Shown here one piece after another: positions 45,710-54,790 of a DNA stretch of 64,000 nucleotides. Origin of the DNA: Sediminimonas qiaohouensis DSM 21189 (lineage in GTDB: Bacteria; Pseudomonadota; Alphaproteobacteria; Rhodobacterales; Rhodobacteraceae); contig NZ_AUIJ01000002.1 of the NCBI RefSeq assembly GCF_000423645.1, positions 186,001 to 250,000 of the forward strand, in the 5' to 3' direction. The notes under the pieces are model-generated. The model was not told the origin of the DNA, ran no database searches, and saw only the letters and a program-made list of their open reading frames with translations. The first letter of the stretch is position 1; each line of letters begins with the position of its first letter. The position numbers were made by a program, and so were the translations under genes.

Positions 45710-45893
45710 GCTTGCCGGCCCTTGTGATGCGCAATGTATAGCTCTGCCCGTCCAGTATGATGCGGGCGGTTTGCGCCCCTGCCGTAAGCGCGCGGGCATC
45801 GTGCACACGCTCGCCCGAGGGGCTCTTGTGAACCGTATCCGCCACTGTTGCACCGGTGGCGGAGGACATGGACCGATTGTCGTGACAGCTCAT
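45693..45893 (-). CDS. hemP: Hemin uptake protein HemP
   Basis: The 66-residue protein ends in the HemP signature: ARALTAGAQTARIILDGQSYTLRI followed by TRAGKLILTK. In Bradyrhizobium and Burkholderia the homologous HmuP/HemP is needed for expression of haem-uptake genes. The start at ATG 45893 overlaps the stop of the upstream small gene (ATGA). It is under the iron-type box at 46.1 kb. No haem transporter is in view. Confidence 0.88.
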   Translation of the reverse strand: MSCHDNRSMSSATGATVADTVHKSPSGERVHDARALTAGAQTARIILDGQSYTLRITRAGKLILTK

Positions 45894-46051
45894 GGCCGCG
45901 TCTCGATACGATCAAGCAGCAGGTCGAGCCAGCTTTCGGACATCAGCCCCGATTGCGGTGTCAGCGCGAGCAGGTCGCGCCAAGCTTCGGGCGTGCCGTG
46001 GCACACCCTGTCAGGACGCGGTGATGGAAGCGGTTGGGCGCATAAGATCAT
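45890..46051 (-). CDS. 53-residue unknown protein preceding hemP
   Basis: ATG 46051 follows GGAGTAAAATCCG and opens a frame ending exactly in an ATGA overlap with hemP. The sequence MILCAQPLPSPRPDRV then TPEAWRDLLALTPQSGLM and WLDLLLDRIETRP looks like real protein: helical and acidic, with Trp/Leu. It shares the promoter and iron box with hemP, so a role in iron or haem response is likely. I do not know the family. Confidence 0.6.
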   Translation of the reverse strand: MILCAQPLPSPRPDRVCHGTPEAWRDLLALTPQSGLMSESWLDLLLDRIETRP

Positions 46052-46122
46052 CGGATTTTACTCCAGATTTGGGAAAACGCGCCGGGCTGCCCCTTGGTCG
46101 GGATGGCTGGGCTCGGCAATTT

Positions 46123-46148
46123 CTGACTTATTCAATCAGGTATGTCAA
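46123..46148 (-). promoter_or_regulatory. Promoter with iron-type operator upstream of hemP
   Basis: On the minus strand a perfect TTGACA (46148-46143) is followed 17 bp later by CAGAAA. In this spacer lies CTGACTTATTCAATCAG (46123-46139), a dyad that fits TGA-N9-TCA, the RirA-type iron box described in rhizobia. The operon would be repressed under iron excess. Confidence 0.65.
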
Positions 46149-46308
46149 ATGCATTTTCCGAACCCGTGACCACACGCGCACGTGACCGCGCGTGGCTTGA
46201 CCCGGGCGCATTGGGCGCCCATTGGTCGCGGGTACGTGTCTGGCACCCGCCTGCGACGGGCGGTAAGCTGTGCCACACTGTCCGCATGTTCCAAAGGGAG
46301 CGTTGTGC

Positions 46309-48447
46309 ATGTTTCTACCACCGGCCCTGGCCCGCGCTGCGGTGCTCTTGTTGGCGCTGTTTCTCATGTTTCCCGCTGAAGGCGCGGGCGCGACGCAATC
46401 TGACGCGGTTGCGCGCGACACGCTGAGCGCACGGCTGATCACGGCCGAGGATGGCGTTGCGCGCCAGACGGGGGCGCTTTCGGCCGGTCTCGAGATTGAT
46501 CTGCGCAAGGGATGGCACGCCTATTGGCGCGCACCCGGCGAGGTCGGATTGCCCCCCGAGATCGACTGGCAGGGATCGGAAAACATTGCCAGCACCCAGA
46601 TGTTGTGGCCCGCGCCGACGCGCTTTCGCGCTTTCGGGATCGAGAATTTCGGGTATGAAAACAAGCTGGTGCTGCCCATCAACATTCGCCTGGACGAGCC
46701 GGGCGCGCCCGCGCGGCTGCACGCGCAAGTGTCCTTGCTGGTCTGCTCGGATATCTGCGTGCCCGAGCAATTCCTGCTAACACTTGATTTGCCGGGCGGC
46801 AGCGGCGGCGTGGATCAGGACGCTGCCGCAAAAATCAGCAAATGGGCCGCCAAGGTGCCCGATGACGGCGGCCCAAGTGGCCTGACCGCTGGAGTGGCAG
46901 CATTCGATGCCGCGCAGGAGGCACTTGTCATCACCGCCCGCAGCACGGTGCCGTTCGACGCGCCGGATCTGTTCCCCGAACTCGATGCATTCCCCAAAGC
47001 GGCGTTTGGCGCGCCCGATATCCGGCTGGGGGATCGCGGCAGGTTGATGTGGGCGCGCATGCCGGTGCTGACCGATGCCGTCACCGACGCCAAAGACGTG
47101 CCAGAACTAAGCGTCACGATCACCGATGGCGACCGGGCCGCCACCCTGCGCCCACAGGCGGTCGGGCAAGCCCCGCCGCCGCCCTTTACCCTTGCGCAGG
47201 TGGTGCCCGGCATCGGGCAACTGGCATGGATTGCCGCGCTTGGCGTTCTCGGTGGTCTGATCCTCAACGTGATGCCTTGCGTGCTGCCGGTGCTGTCGAT
47301 CAAGCTCAGCTCGGCGGTCAAAAGCCACGGGGCGCATCCGGCGCGGGTGCGCGGCGGGTTCCTGATGTCGGCGCTTGGCGTTCTGGCCTTCATGTGGGTG
47401 CTGGCGGCGGCGACGCTGGCCACGCGCGCGCTGGGGATGTCCGTCGGGTGGGGGCTACAGTTCCAAAACCCCGTTTTCCTTTCGCTGATGATCGTGATTC
47501 TCACCATCTTCTCGGCCAACCTGTTGGGGTTGTTCGAGATTTCCCTGCCTTGGAGCTGGCAGTCGCGGCTAAGCCGCGCCGATGGCAGCCCCGGCTACCT
47601 GGGCGACTTCGCCACCGGCGCGTTTGCCGCGGTTCTGGCCACGCCTTGCTCGGCGCCGTTTCTTGGCACGGCGGTGGCATTTGCGCTGGCTGGCCGGGCG
47701 GTGGACGTGGTGGTGATTTTCACGGCTATGGGGATCGGCCTGGCCCTGCCGTATCTTGTGGTCGCCATACGCCCGGCCCTTGTCGGGCGGTTGCCGCGCC
47801 CGGGGCGTTGGATGGTGGTGCTCAAGATGGTGCTTGGCGCATTGCTGGCGCTGACGGCGCTATGGCTGTTTTGGGTGCTCGACGGGGTGTCGGGCCCTTG
47901 GGCGGTCCTGTCTGTCGCCGCCTTGATGGGCATAGCGATCGCGTTGTTGGCGCTGCGCTTGCCGGGGCTTGCGCCGGGACTGCGCGCGGGCGCGCTGACG
48001 CTTGTGGCGGGGGCAGCATTGGTCGCGCCGACCCTGGTCCCTGCCCCGGCGCCCATGCGCGCGGCGGCATCCGAGACGGCACAATGGCAAGTGTTCGACC
48101 GGGCCGAAATCGCGCGCCATGTGGCCGCGGGCAAGACCGTGTTCGTCGATGTGACCGCCGATTGGTGCCTGACGTGCAAGGCAAACAAGGCATTGGTACT
48201 GGACCGCGCGCCGGTGGCGGGTGCGCTGCGGGGCGAAAACGTTGTGCCGCTGCGCGCTGACTGGACCCGGCCGGACGAGAGTATCTCGCGCTACCTTGCA
48301 AGCTTTGACCGCTACGGCATTCCGTTCAACGCCGTCTATGGCCCCGGCGCGCCCGAAGGGATCGCCCTGCCCGAGATCCTGAACGCGCAAACGGTGCTGG
48401 ATGCGCTGGAACGCGCGGGGCGGCGCGAGGTGGCGCAGGGGGGCTGA
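46309..48447 (+). CDS. DsbD/ScsB-type protein-disulfide reductase
   Basis: This 712-residue protein starts MFLPPALARAAVLLLALF with a signal peptide. The periplasmic domain has the pair CSDIC, the membrane domain has MPCVLPVLS and ATPCSAPFLG cysteines, and the C-terminal thioredoxin-like domain has ADWCLTCKANK. These three modules pass reducing power from thioredoxin to the periplasm. The N-terminal domain is longer than in E. coli DsbD and fits ScsB. Likely partners (ScsC, ScsD) are not in the window. Confidence 0.92.
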   Translation: MFLPPALARAAVLLLALFLMFPAEGAGATQSDAVARDTLSARLITAEDGVARQTGALSAGLEIDLRKGWHAYWRAPGEVGLPPEIDWQGSENIASTQMLWPAPTRFRAFGIENFGYENKLVLPINIRLDEPGAPARLHAQVSLLVCSDICVPEQFLLTLDLPGGSGGVDQDAAAKISKWAAKVPDDGGPSGLTAGVAAFDAAQEALVITARSTVPFDAPDLFPELDAFPKAAFGAPDIRLGDRGRLMWARMPVLTDAVTDAKDVPELSVTITDGDRAATLRPQAVGQAPPPPFTLAQVVPGIGQLAWIAALGVLGGLILNVMPCVLPVLSIKLSSAVKSHGAHPARVRGGFLMSALGVLAFMWVLAAATLATRALGMSVGWGLQFQNPVFLSLMIVILTIFSANLLGLFEISLPWSWQSRLSRADGSPGYLGDFATGAFAAVLATPCSAPFLGTAVAFALAGRAVDVVVIFTAMGIGLALPYLVVAIRPALVGRLPRPGRWMVVLKMVLGALLALTALWLFWVLDGVSGPWAVLSVAALMGIAIALLALRLPGLAPGLRAGALTLVAGAALVAPTLVPAPAPMRAAASETAQWQVFDRAEIARHVAAGKTVFVDVTADWCLTCKANKALVLDRAPVAGALRGENVVPLRADWTRPDESISRYLASFDRYGIPFNAVYGPGAPEGIALPEILNAQTVLDALERAGRREVAQGG

Positions 48448-48460
48448 GACCGCCCGCGCG

Positions 48461-49138
48461 CTACCACGGCCAGACGGGGACCACGCCCGCAAACCATCCG
48501 TGCCCCCATAGCAGCGCCCCATAGCCCCCAACGGCCACGCCGAGCCTGAGCATCGCGCCGGGCCATGACAGCGGGCGCTGAACACGCGGCGCGGCCCGCA
48601 GCCTCGCGCGCATATCGTCCCATGCCGCGCCCATGAGGCGCCGCTTGCGCCGGTCCACGATCCACATGCCGAGAACCGCAAACGCCGCGAACAGGCCGAA
48701 TACCGCGACATGCGCCAGATCACCGTTGGCGATCACATGCGCCAAGGCCCATATCGCCAGCGCCAGCAACAGCGGATGCCGCACCCAGCGTATGATCCCG
48801 GCCCGCGTGGGATCGAACCGCGCATCATCGCGTCCGCCAAAGGAAAACGGGTTGGGACGCGCCGCGCCAAAAGCCAGCAACGCGCACACGGCCGCCATTG
48901 CCACGAATGGAACCGCCGCAAGCCATGGCGTCCACTCCCATAGCGGCACATGGGGCGCCCGCCCCGCCGCCACGATCACCCAGCCAAGGATGGCCACCGA
49001 CAACAGCGAATAAGCCGCCGTAAACCCGCGCGCGCCGAGCTGGCGCACCAGGGCCGCGCGCACCGGCGGACGCACCGGCACGGCGTGGCCAACCCCGAAC
49101 GCGAGCAGCGATAGCGTGAGTTCCGCCCATCCCCACAT
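48461..49138 (-). CDS. NnrU family membrane protein
   Basis: This 225-residue protein starts MWGWAELTLSLLAFGVGH. It has about six helices with RPPVRAALVRQLGARGFTAAYSLLSVA, FDPTRAGIIRWVRHPLL and GDLAHVAVFGLFAAFAVLGM, as in NnrU, a protein required for nitrite and nitric oxide reduction in Rhodobacter and often found near denitrification genes. No denitrification enzymes are in view here. The gene ends 14 bp from the ScsB-like stop, converging. Confidence 0.85.
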   Translation of the reverse strand: MWGWAELTLSLLAFGVGHAVPVRPPVRAALVRQLGARGFTAAYSLLSVAILGWVIVAAGRAPHVPLWEWTPWLAAVPFVAMAAVCALLAFGAARPNPFSFGGRDDARFDPTRAGIIRWVRHPLLLALAIWALAHVIANGDLAHVAVFGLFAAFAVLGMWIVDRRKRRLMGAAWDDMRARLRAAPRVQRPLSWPGAMLRLGVAVGGYGALLWGHGWFAGVVPVWPW

Positions 49139-49252
49139 GACTATGACGCCGCCGGTCTGGGGCACACGGGGACCGTGCCAGAACGGCGTGGGCGAAACCC
49201 GAAACCTGGGGCCTTGGAGGAAATCATGCGCGCATGCTTTGAGCGGATGTGG

Positions 49253-49948
49253 TCATTTCAGCGGCTCCCTTGTCGATTGCACCCCTTGTTCCGTCATGAT
49301 CCAGGTCATCGCGATGTCGTGGGCCTGGGGAAAGATCGTGGGCAGGCGCGCGGCCTGTAGCCCGACACCGATCGTAAGGGGGGGCGCGCTTATCGCAGCA
49401 AGGGTGCGATCATAATAGCCACCCCCATTGCCCAGGCGGTAGCCGCCGGCATCCCATCCGACCAGCGGGGACAGCACGATGTCGGGGGTCACCTGCGCAG
49501 CAGAGGCGGGTGGAACGGGGATCGACCATTCGCCGCGCTGTAGCGTGGCGCCCTGGGTCCATTGCCGGAAAACCAGCGGCGCGGCGCGCGTCTCGACCAC
49601 GGGCAAGGCGAGCTGCGCCCCCGCGGCCCGCCATTCGCGAAGCAGCGGGCGCAGGTCAAGCTCCCCACGGATCGGCCAATAGCCTGCGATAACGCGGCCC
49701 TGAACGCCATCGGTCAGATCCGAGATCAGCGCGCGAAGGCGCTCGGACAGCAGGAACGAGACATGCGCGCGTGTTGCCACGCTCAGGCCCTTCCGCTCGG
49801 TTGTCAGGCGCTCGCGTTCCGCGCGGCGCCACCGCGCCACGTCGCGCGCTTGCTGCTCATCGCGCGGCACGGCGCCCTGAACTCCGTGATCAAGCTCTTC
49901 GGCATAGCAAGGCGGCGAAGCAAGCGGGGGCATGGGGATGTTTGACAT
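49253..49948 (-). CDS. 5-formyltetrahydrofolate cyclo-ligase
   Basis: This 231-residue enzyme converts 5-formyl-THF to 5,10-methenyl-THF using ATP. It has the phosphate loop-like segment ARWRRAERERLTTERKGLS, SPLVGWDAGGYRLGNGGGYYDRTLA, and a C-terminal QAHDIAMTWIMTEQ. A roughly 40-residue N-terminal extension (MSNIPMPPLASPPCYAEELDHG) is found in Rhodobacterales versions. The start has GAGG six bases upstream. Confidence 0.9.
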   Translation of the reverse strand: MSNIPMPPLASPPCYAEELDHGVQGAVPRDEQQARDVARWRRAERERLTTERKGLSVATRAHVSFLLSERLRALISDLTDGVQGRVIAGYWPIRGELDLRPLLREWRAAGAQLALPVVETRAAPLVFRQWTQGATLQRGEWSIPVPPASAAQVTPDIVLSPLVGWDAGGYRLGNGGGYYDRTLAAISAPPLTIGVGLQAARLPTIFPQAHDIAMTWIMTEQGVQSTREPLK

Positions 49949-50030
49949 GGGCGCCTCAATCGGTATTTGAAATGTGTATTAAAACCCACTAACCTGTCTT
50001 TTCAACCCCGGCAATCCATGGAGCGACAAT

Positions 50031-50453
50031 TTGCGCTTAACCTCGTTCACCGATTATGGCCTGCGTGCGCTCATGCGGATGGCCGCGAACCCCGAGCGCG
50101 CGTTTTCAACCGCCGAACTGGCTCAGGAATTCGAGATCTCGCGCAATCACCTGGCCAAGGTCATATCGGCGCTGGCCGGGGCGGGAATCGTACGGACCCG
50201 GCGCGGTGGCGGCGGAGGCGCGAGTTTGGCGCAACCGGCCGAAAACCTCCGGCTGGGGAAAATCGTGCGGGTGCTTGAGGCGGATCAGGCCCTTGTCGAA
50301 TGCTTCGGCCCCGGCAACACTTGCGTCCTGACGCCGCGATGCAGGCTGAAGTCGCGACTGGCACGCGCCGAAGCGGCGTTCCTGTCGGACCTCGACCAAA
50401 GCACCCTGGCCGACTGCATATACCGACCGAATACCGACAGAATACAGCCTTAG
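50031..50453 (+). CDS. Rrf2-family regulator with three cysteines (NsrR-like)
   Basis: This 140-residue regulator starts with TTG at 50031 preceded by GGAG, giving MRLTSFTDYGLRALMRMAAN. The winged helix contains FSTAELAQEFEISRNHLAKVISALAGAG. The cluster cysteines Cys91, Cys98 and Cys104 (ECFGPGNTCVLTPRC) are spaced as in NsrR/IscR. Being near NnrU, it is a good candidate nitric oxide sensor. IscR function is less likely since iscR is at 19.2 kb. Confidence 0.85.
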   Translation: MRLTSFTDYGLRALMRMAANPERAFSTAELAQEFEISRNHLAKVISALAGAGIVRTRRGGGGGASLAQPAENLRLGKIVRVLEADQALVECFGPGNTCVLTPRCRLKSRLARAEAAFLSDLDQSTLADCIYRPNTDRIQP

Positions 50454-50601
50454 CGCAGCGGCACCGCCAAGCAAGAAATCGAAAATCGTGGACCTGCCGA
50501 CGATCCGGTCCATATAGTCACGCGAGCCGTATCGCGTGGTGCCCTGTGCGCCCGCAGATAATTGCACCACCCATTGCATCGGGGGCCACCCGGTAAGAGA
50601 C

Positions 50602-51354
50602 ATGTCCAACACCCAATTGCGTTCACCAAGCGGCCCCCACCCCGACGCGATAATCGTCGCACATGGCGCCCCATCCGATCCGGCCCCACAGGAGGCAGCG
50701 CTCCGTGCGCTTGCATCGCATGTGGCCGATCAACTGTCCGGCTGGCGCGTTCGCGGCGCGACGCTGGCCGCCGAAGGGGCACTTGAATCCGCGCTTGAGG
50801 GAATGCGCGCGCCATTTGTCTATCCGTTTTTCATGGCCGAGGGGTGGTTCACCGGCACCAACCTGCCCAAACGCCTGACCGAGGCGGGGGTCAAGGACGC
50901 GCAGCAGCTACGCCCCTATGGCACCGACCCGGATTTGCCCGCCGTGATGGCGCGCACCGCCCGGCGGGGCGCACAGCAGGCAGGGATGGACACGGCGGAT
51001 GCGGTCCTGCTGATTGCCGCGCACGGATCGGGGGTCTCGCGCCGCTCGGCCGATAGCACGCACGAGATGGTTGCGCACCTGTCGCGCACAAGCGGCTTTG
51101 CCCGTGTCGTGGCCGGCTTCATCGAAGAACCGCCATATCTTGCGCAGGTGGCACGCGATACGGGGCAGGCAGTATGCCTGCCCTTCTTTGCCCTGCGCGC
51201 GGGACATGTCTTGTACGATATTCCCAGTGCGCTGCGAGAAGCCGGTTTTGCTGGCCCCACCCTGCCGCCTATTGGCGCATCAGATGAAACGCCCGCGATG
51301 ATTGCCTCGGCGCTCAGGCGTGCAAGCGAAGGTGGCGACGCGGGGGAGGCATGA
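50602..51354 (+). CDS. cbiX: CbiX-family chelatase
   Basis: This 250-residue protein starts MSNTQLRSPSGPHPDAIIVAHGA. It has two chelatase half-domains, AIIVAHGAPSD and VLLIAAHGSGVSRRSADST, the second with the metal-site histidine, and GFIEEPPYLAQVA. CbiX inserts cobalt or iron into sirohydrochlorin. The first half is partly degenerate. It is probably linked to sirohaem or cobalamin supply, but no other such genes are nearby. The start is uncertain between ATG 50602 and ATG 50536. Confidence 0.8.
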   Translation: MSNTQLRSPSGPHPDAIIVAHGAPSDPAPQEAALRALASHVADQLSGWRVRGATLAAEGALESALEGMRAPFVYPFFMAEGWFTGTNLPKRLTEAGVKDAQQLRPYGTDPDLPAVMARTARRGAQQAGMDTADAVLLIAAHGSGVSRRSADSTHEMVAHLSRTSGFARVVAGFIEEPPYLAQVARDTGQAVCLPFFALRAGHVLYDIPSALREAGFAGPTLPPIGASDETPAMIASALRRASEGGDAGEA

Positions 51355-51558
51355 TGAATGCGCGCGGCACTTATGCAAGACGGGCGCCGTTGGGAGGCAG
51401 GAGGCCAAAAAATCGGCAAAGCCGCTTGTCGCCTACCCTTTCCAACGTTTATCAGGGCAGGACAACAGAATAGCCCCGCGGCTGCATATACCGGTGCATG
51501 ACAACCGCATCGGCACGGACAGTTTGCGCACAGGGGCCGGTGGGAGGGACAGAAACGC

Positions 51559-54444
51559 ATGGACATTCTGCTGCCTGTGATCGCGGCGCTGCCGTTCCTA
51601 GGGGCTTTGTTGCCAGGGCTGATGATCCGGGCCGGACGCGCCACCTGCGCGAGCTACACCGCGCTAAGCAGCGGCCTGGCGTTTCTGCTGCTGTTGATTT
51701 GCGCCCCCACGGTGATGCAGGGCGAGGTGCTGCACTTCAGGCTGGACTGGCTTCCGGCGCTTGGCCTTAACGTCACGTTCATGTTGGATGGGCTGGGCTT
51801 GCTGTTTGCCGGTCTGATCATCGGGATCGGCCTGCTGATCATTCTCTATGCGCGCTATTACCTGTCGCACGACGATCCGATGGGGCAGTTCTATACCTAC
51901 CTGCTACTGTTCCAGGGGGCGATGGTGGGCATTGTCCTGTCGGACAACATCCTGCTGTTGTTGGTATTTTGGGAGCTAACATCGCTATCGTCGTTTCTGT
52001 TGATCGGCTATTGGACGCATCTGCCCGAGGGGCGGCAAGGCGCGCGCATGGCGCTGACCGTGACGGGCCTTGGCGGGCTGGCGATGATCGCGGGCATGCT
52101 GATCCTGGGCAATATCGCCGGCAGCTATGACATCAGCGTGATCCTGACCCAGGGCGAGGCGATCCGCGACTCAGAGATGTACGTGCCGGCGTTGCTGCTT
52201 ATCTTGCTGGGGGCGTTCACCAAATCGGCGCAGTTCCCGTTCCATTTCTGGTTGCCACACGCCATGGCCGCGCCGACGCCGGTGTCGGCCTACCTGCATT
52301 CGGCCACCATGGTGAAGGCCGGGCTGTTCCTGATGGCGCGGCTGTGGCCGGTGCTATCGGGCACGCCCGAGTGGTTCTACATCGTGGCCACGACGGGGTT
52401 GGTGACCATGATCATCGGCGCGGTGATCGCCCTGTTCAAGGACGATCTCAAGGCATTGCTGGCCTTCTCGACGGTGAGTCACCTTGGCCTGATCACCATG
52501 CTATTGGGGTTCGGAACAAAGATGGCGGCGGTCGCGGCGGTGTTTCACATCATCAACCACGCCACCTTCAAGGCGGCGTTGTTCATGACCGCCGGGATCA
52601 TCGACCACGAGGCACACAGTCGCGACATCAAGCGCCTGGGCGGCCTGCGCCGCCTCATGCCGGTGACCTTTGTCATTGCGACGGTGGCATCGCTGTCGAT
52701 GGCGGGGATTCCGCTTCTGAACGGGTTCCTGTCCAAGGAAATGATGCTTGAAGAAGCGGTGCACACGGTCTGGATGGGATCGTATTACATGATGCCCGCG
52801 CTGGCCACGTTGGGCGCGCTGTTTTCCGTTGCGTATTCGTTCCGGTACATCGTTCACGTGTTCCTTGGGCCGGTGCGCGACGACTACCCCGGCCATCCCC
52901 ACGATCCCGGCTTTGGCATGTGGGCGGCGCCGGCGCTGTTGGTGGTCGCGGTTGTGGCGATTGGCGTGGCGCCGTTCCTGGCTGAGCCACTGGTTCGCAC
53001 CACCGCGCATGCCGTGATCGGCGGCGAATTGCCCGAGTTTCACCTCAAGATCTGGCACGGGGTGACGCCGGCGCTGTTCCTGTCGGGCACGGCGGTGATT
53101 GGCGGGGCCGTTTTGTTGGCCGCGCACGCGCCGCTCATGCGAGGCTGGCTGGCCGCGCCGCGCCCCGAGGCCAAGGTCATGTTCGACGCCACGGCAAGGG
53201 GTGCCACGCGCCTCAGCGGCTGGCTGAGCGACAGTATGCACAATGGCTCCCTGACCCGGTTCGCGGCGATTTTCACGATCACCGTGGTGGCCGCGGGCCT
53301 TTGGGCCTGGGGCGGGGCCGGCATCGGCGCGCCCGAGCGCACCATGCTGCCGATCCGGGCCTTGCCCGCGGTGGGGTGGCTGGTGCTGATCGTCTCGACC
53401 GGCTGCCTCATCGCGTTCCACCGCAATCGCCTGCTGGCGCTGGTTCTGCTGGCCGGCGTAGGCCTGAGCGTGTCGATGGCCTTTGTCTACCTATCGGCGC
53501 CCGATCTGGCGCTGACGCAGATTTCGGTCGAGGTGGTCACCATCATCCTTCTGCTGTTGGCGCTGAATTTTCTGCCCAAGACGACCCCCATCGAAAGCAG
53601 CACGATGCGCCGATTGCGCGATGCCGCGCTGGCCATCGTGGGCGGTGTGGCCGTCAGTGCCCTGACCTACGCGATCCTGATCCGCGATTTTGCCTTCGAT
53701 AGCATCTCGGCCTTTCATCTCGCCAATTCGTACAAGGGCGGCGGGGGGCATAACGTGGTCAACGTGATCCTGGTCGATTTCCGGGGCTTCGACACCTACG
53801 GCGAGATCACCGTTCTGGGCATTGCCGCACTGGTGATCTTTGCGCTGACCGATACCGTATTGCGCGGCCCGGGGGGCCGGTGGCTGGTCCGGTGGGGGGC
53901 AGGCACCGACGAAGCGGGCGATCGCCACCCTCTCATGATGGTTGTGGCCACGCGCGTGATGATGCCGATTGCGCTGCTGGTCGGGGTCTACATCTTTTTG
54001 CGCGGGCATAATGAGCCGGGCGGCGGGTTCATCGCCGGCCTGGTCGTGGCGATCGCCCTGTTGATGCAATATATGGCAAGCGGGTTTGCCTGGGCCGAGG
54101 CGCGGCAGCGCACGCCCTATCACGCGCTGATTGCCGCAGGCGTTCTGATCGCGAGCCTGACCGGAGTTGGTGCGTGGCTGGCGGGGCGTCCATTCCTGAC
54201 CAGCGACTACGGCTACATCACCCTGCCACCGCTCGAGAAGTTCGAATGGGCCACCGCCATGGGCTTTGATCTGGGGGTTTTCCTGACGGTTGTGGGGGCG
54301 GTCATGCTTGCCCTCAACAGCCTGTCGAGCATGGCCCGCAGACGCGGCGAGACGATCAACATCTACCCGATGGATATCAACCCAGAACGCCCCGATTCAC
54401 CGCCGCCGCCGCCGACCGGGCCAGGCGGCGAGAAGGAGACATAG
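51559..54444 (+). CDS. mrpA: Mrp/Pha cation-proton antiporter subunit A (fused with B)
   Basis: This 961-residue membrane protein has the NuoL-type antiporter core in the first 700 residues (LTSLSSFLLIGYWTH, KSAQFPFHFWLPHAMAAPTPVSAYLHSATMVKAG, STVSHLGLITMLLGFGTKMAAVAAVFHIINHATFKAALFM in parts), then a DUF4040 region, and at the end an MnhB domain (PIALLVGVYIFLRGHNEPGGGFIAGLVVA). The A/B fusion is the Pha form of rhizobia. It is the first of six overlapping genes and expels Na+ or K+ in exchange for protons. Confidence 0.96.
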   Translation: MDILLPVIAALPFLGALLPGLMIRAGRATCASYTALSSGLAFLLLLICAPTVMQGEVLHFRLDWLPALGLNVTFMLDGLGLLFAGLIIGIGLLIILYARYYLSHDDPMGQFYTYLLLFQGAMVGIVLSDNILLLLVFWELTSLSSFLLIGYWTHLPEGRQGARMALTVTGLGGLAMIAGMLILGNIAGSYDISVILTQGEAIRDSEMYVPALLLILLGAFTKSAQFPFHFWLPHAMAAPTPVSAYLHSATMVKAGLFLMARLWPVLSGTPEWFYIVATTGLVTMIIGAVIALFKDDLKALLAFSTVSHLGLITMLLGFGTKMAAVAAVFHIINHATFKAALFMTAGIIDHEAHSRDIKRLGGLRRLMPVTFVIATVASLSMAGIPLLNGFLSKEMMLEEAVHTVWMGSYYMMPALATLGALFSVAYSFRYIVHVFLGPVRDDYPGHPHDPGFGMWAAPALLVVAVVAIGVAPFLAEPLVRTTAHAVIGGELPEFHLKIWHGVTPALFLSGTAVIGGAVLLAAHAPLMRGWLAAPRPEAKVMFDATARGATRLSGWLSDSMHNGSLTRFAAIFTITVVAAGLWAWGGAGIGAPERTMLPIRALPAVGWLVLIVSTGCLIAFHRNRLLALVLLAGVGLSVSMAFVYLSAPDLALTQISVEVVTIILLLLALNFLPKTTPIESSTMRRLRDAALAIVGGVAVSALTYAILIRDFAFDSISAFHLANSYKGGGGHNVVNVILVDFRGFDTYGEITVLGIAALVIFALTDTVLRGPGGRWLVRWGAGTDEAGDRHPLMMVVATRVMMPIALLVGVYIFLRGHNEPGGGFIAGLVVAIALLMQYMASGFAWAEARQRTPYHALIAAGVLIASLTGVGAWLAGRPFLTSDYGYITLPPLEKFEWATAMGFDLGVFLTVVGAVMLALNSLSSMARRRGETINIYPMDINPERPDSPPPPPTGPGGEKET

Positions 54445-54445
54445 A

Positions 54446-54790
54446 ATGGAGTTGCTGATGGCAAGCGCCATAGGCGCGCTGACCGCCGCGGGGATCTACC
54501 TGGTCCTGCGCATGCGGAGTTTTCCGGTGATCCTGGGGGTTTCGCTTCTGTCCTATGCGGTAAACCTGTTCCTGTTCGCGTCGGGACGATTGGCGATCAA
54601 CCTGCCGCCGATCCTGCACGACGGCGTGCACGACTATACCGACCCATTGCCGCAGGCGCTGGTGCTTACGGCGATCGTGATCTCGTTCGGGATGTCGGCC
54701 GTGGTGGTGATGCTGGCGCTCGGCGCCTACCTTTCGGGGCGCAGCGACGCCATCGACATGTCCGCGCAAGATACGGAGAACGGTCAATGA
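54446..54790 (+). CDS. mrpC: Mrp antiporter subunit C
   Basis: This 114-residue NuoK-like protein has three helices: MELLMASAIGALTAAGIYLVL, SFPVILGVSLLSYAVNLFLFASG and ALVLTAIVISFGMSAVVVMLAL. It ends four bases into mrpD. It is the small membrane partner of A and D. Confidence 0.95.
   Translation: MELLMASAIGALTAAGIYLVLRMRSFPVILGVSLLSYAVNLFLFASGRLAINLPPILHDGVHDYTDPLPQALVLTAIVISFGMSAVVVMLALGAYLSGRSDAIDMSAQDTENGQ

Noticed and set aside
49949-50030. 6S RNA gene, often beside 5-formyl-THF cyclo-ligase genes
   Set aside because: The spacer is only 82 bp and no long rod-like fold with a central bulge is apparent.
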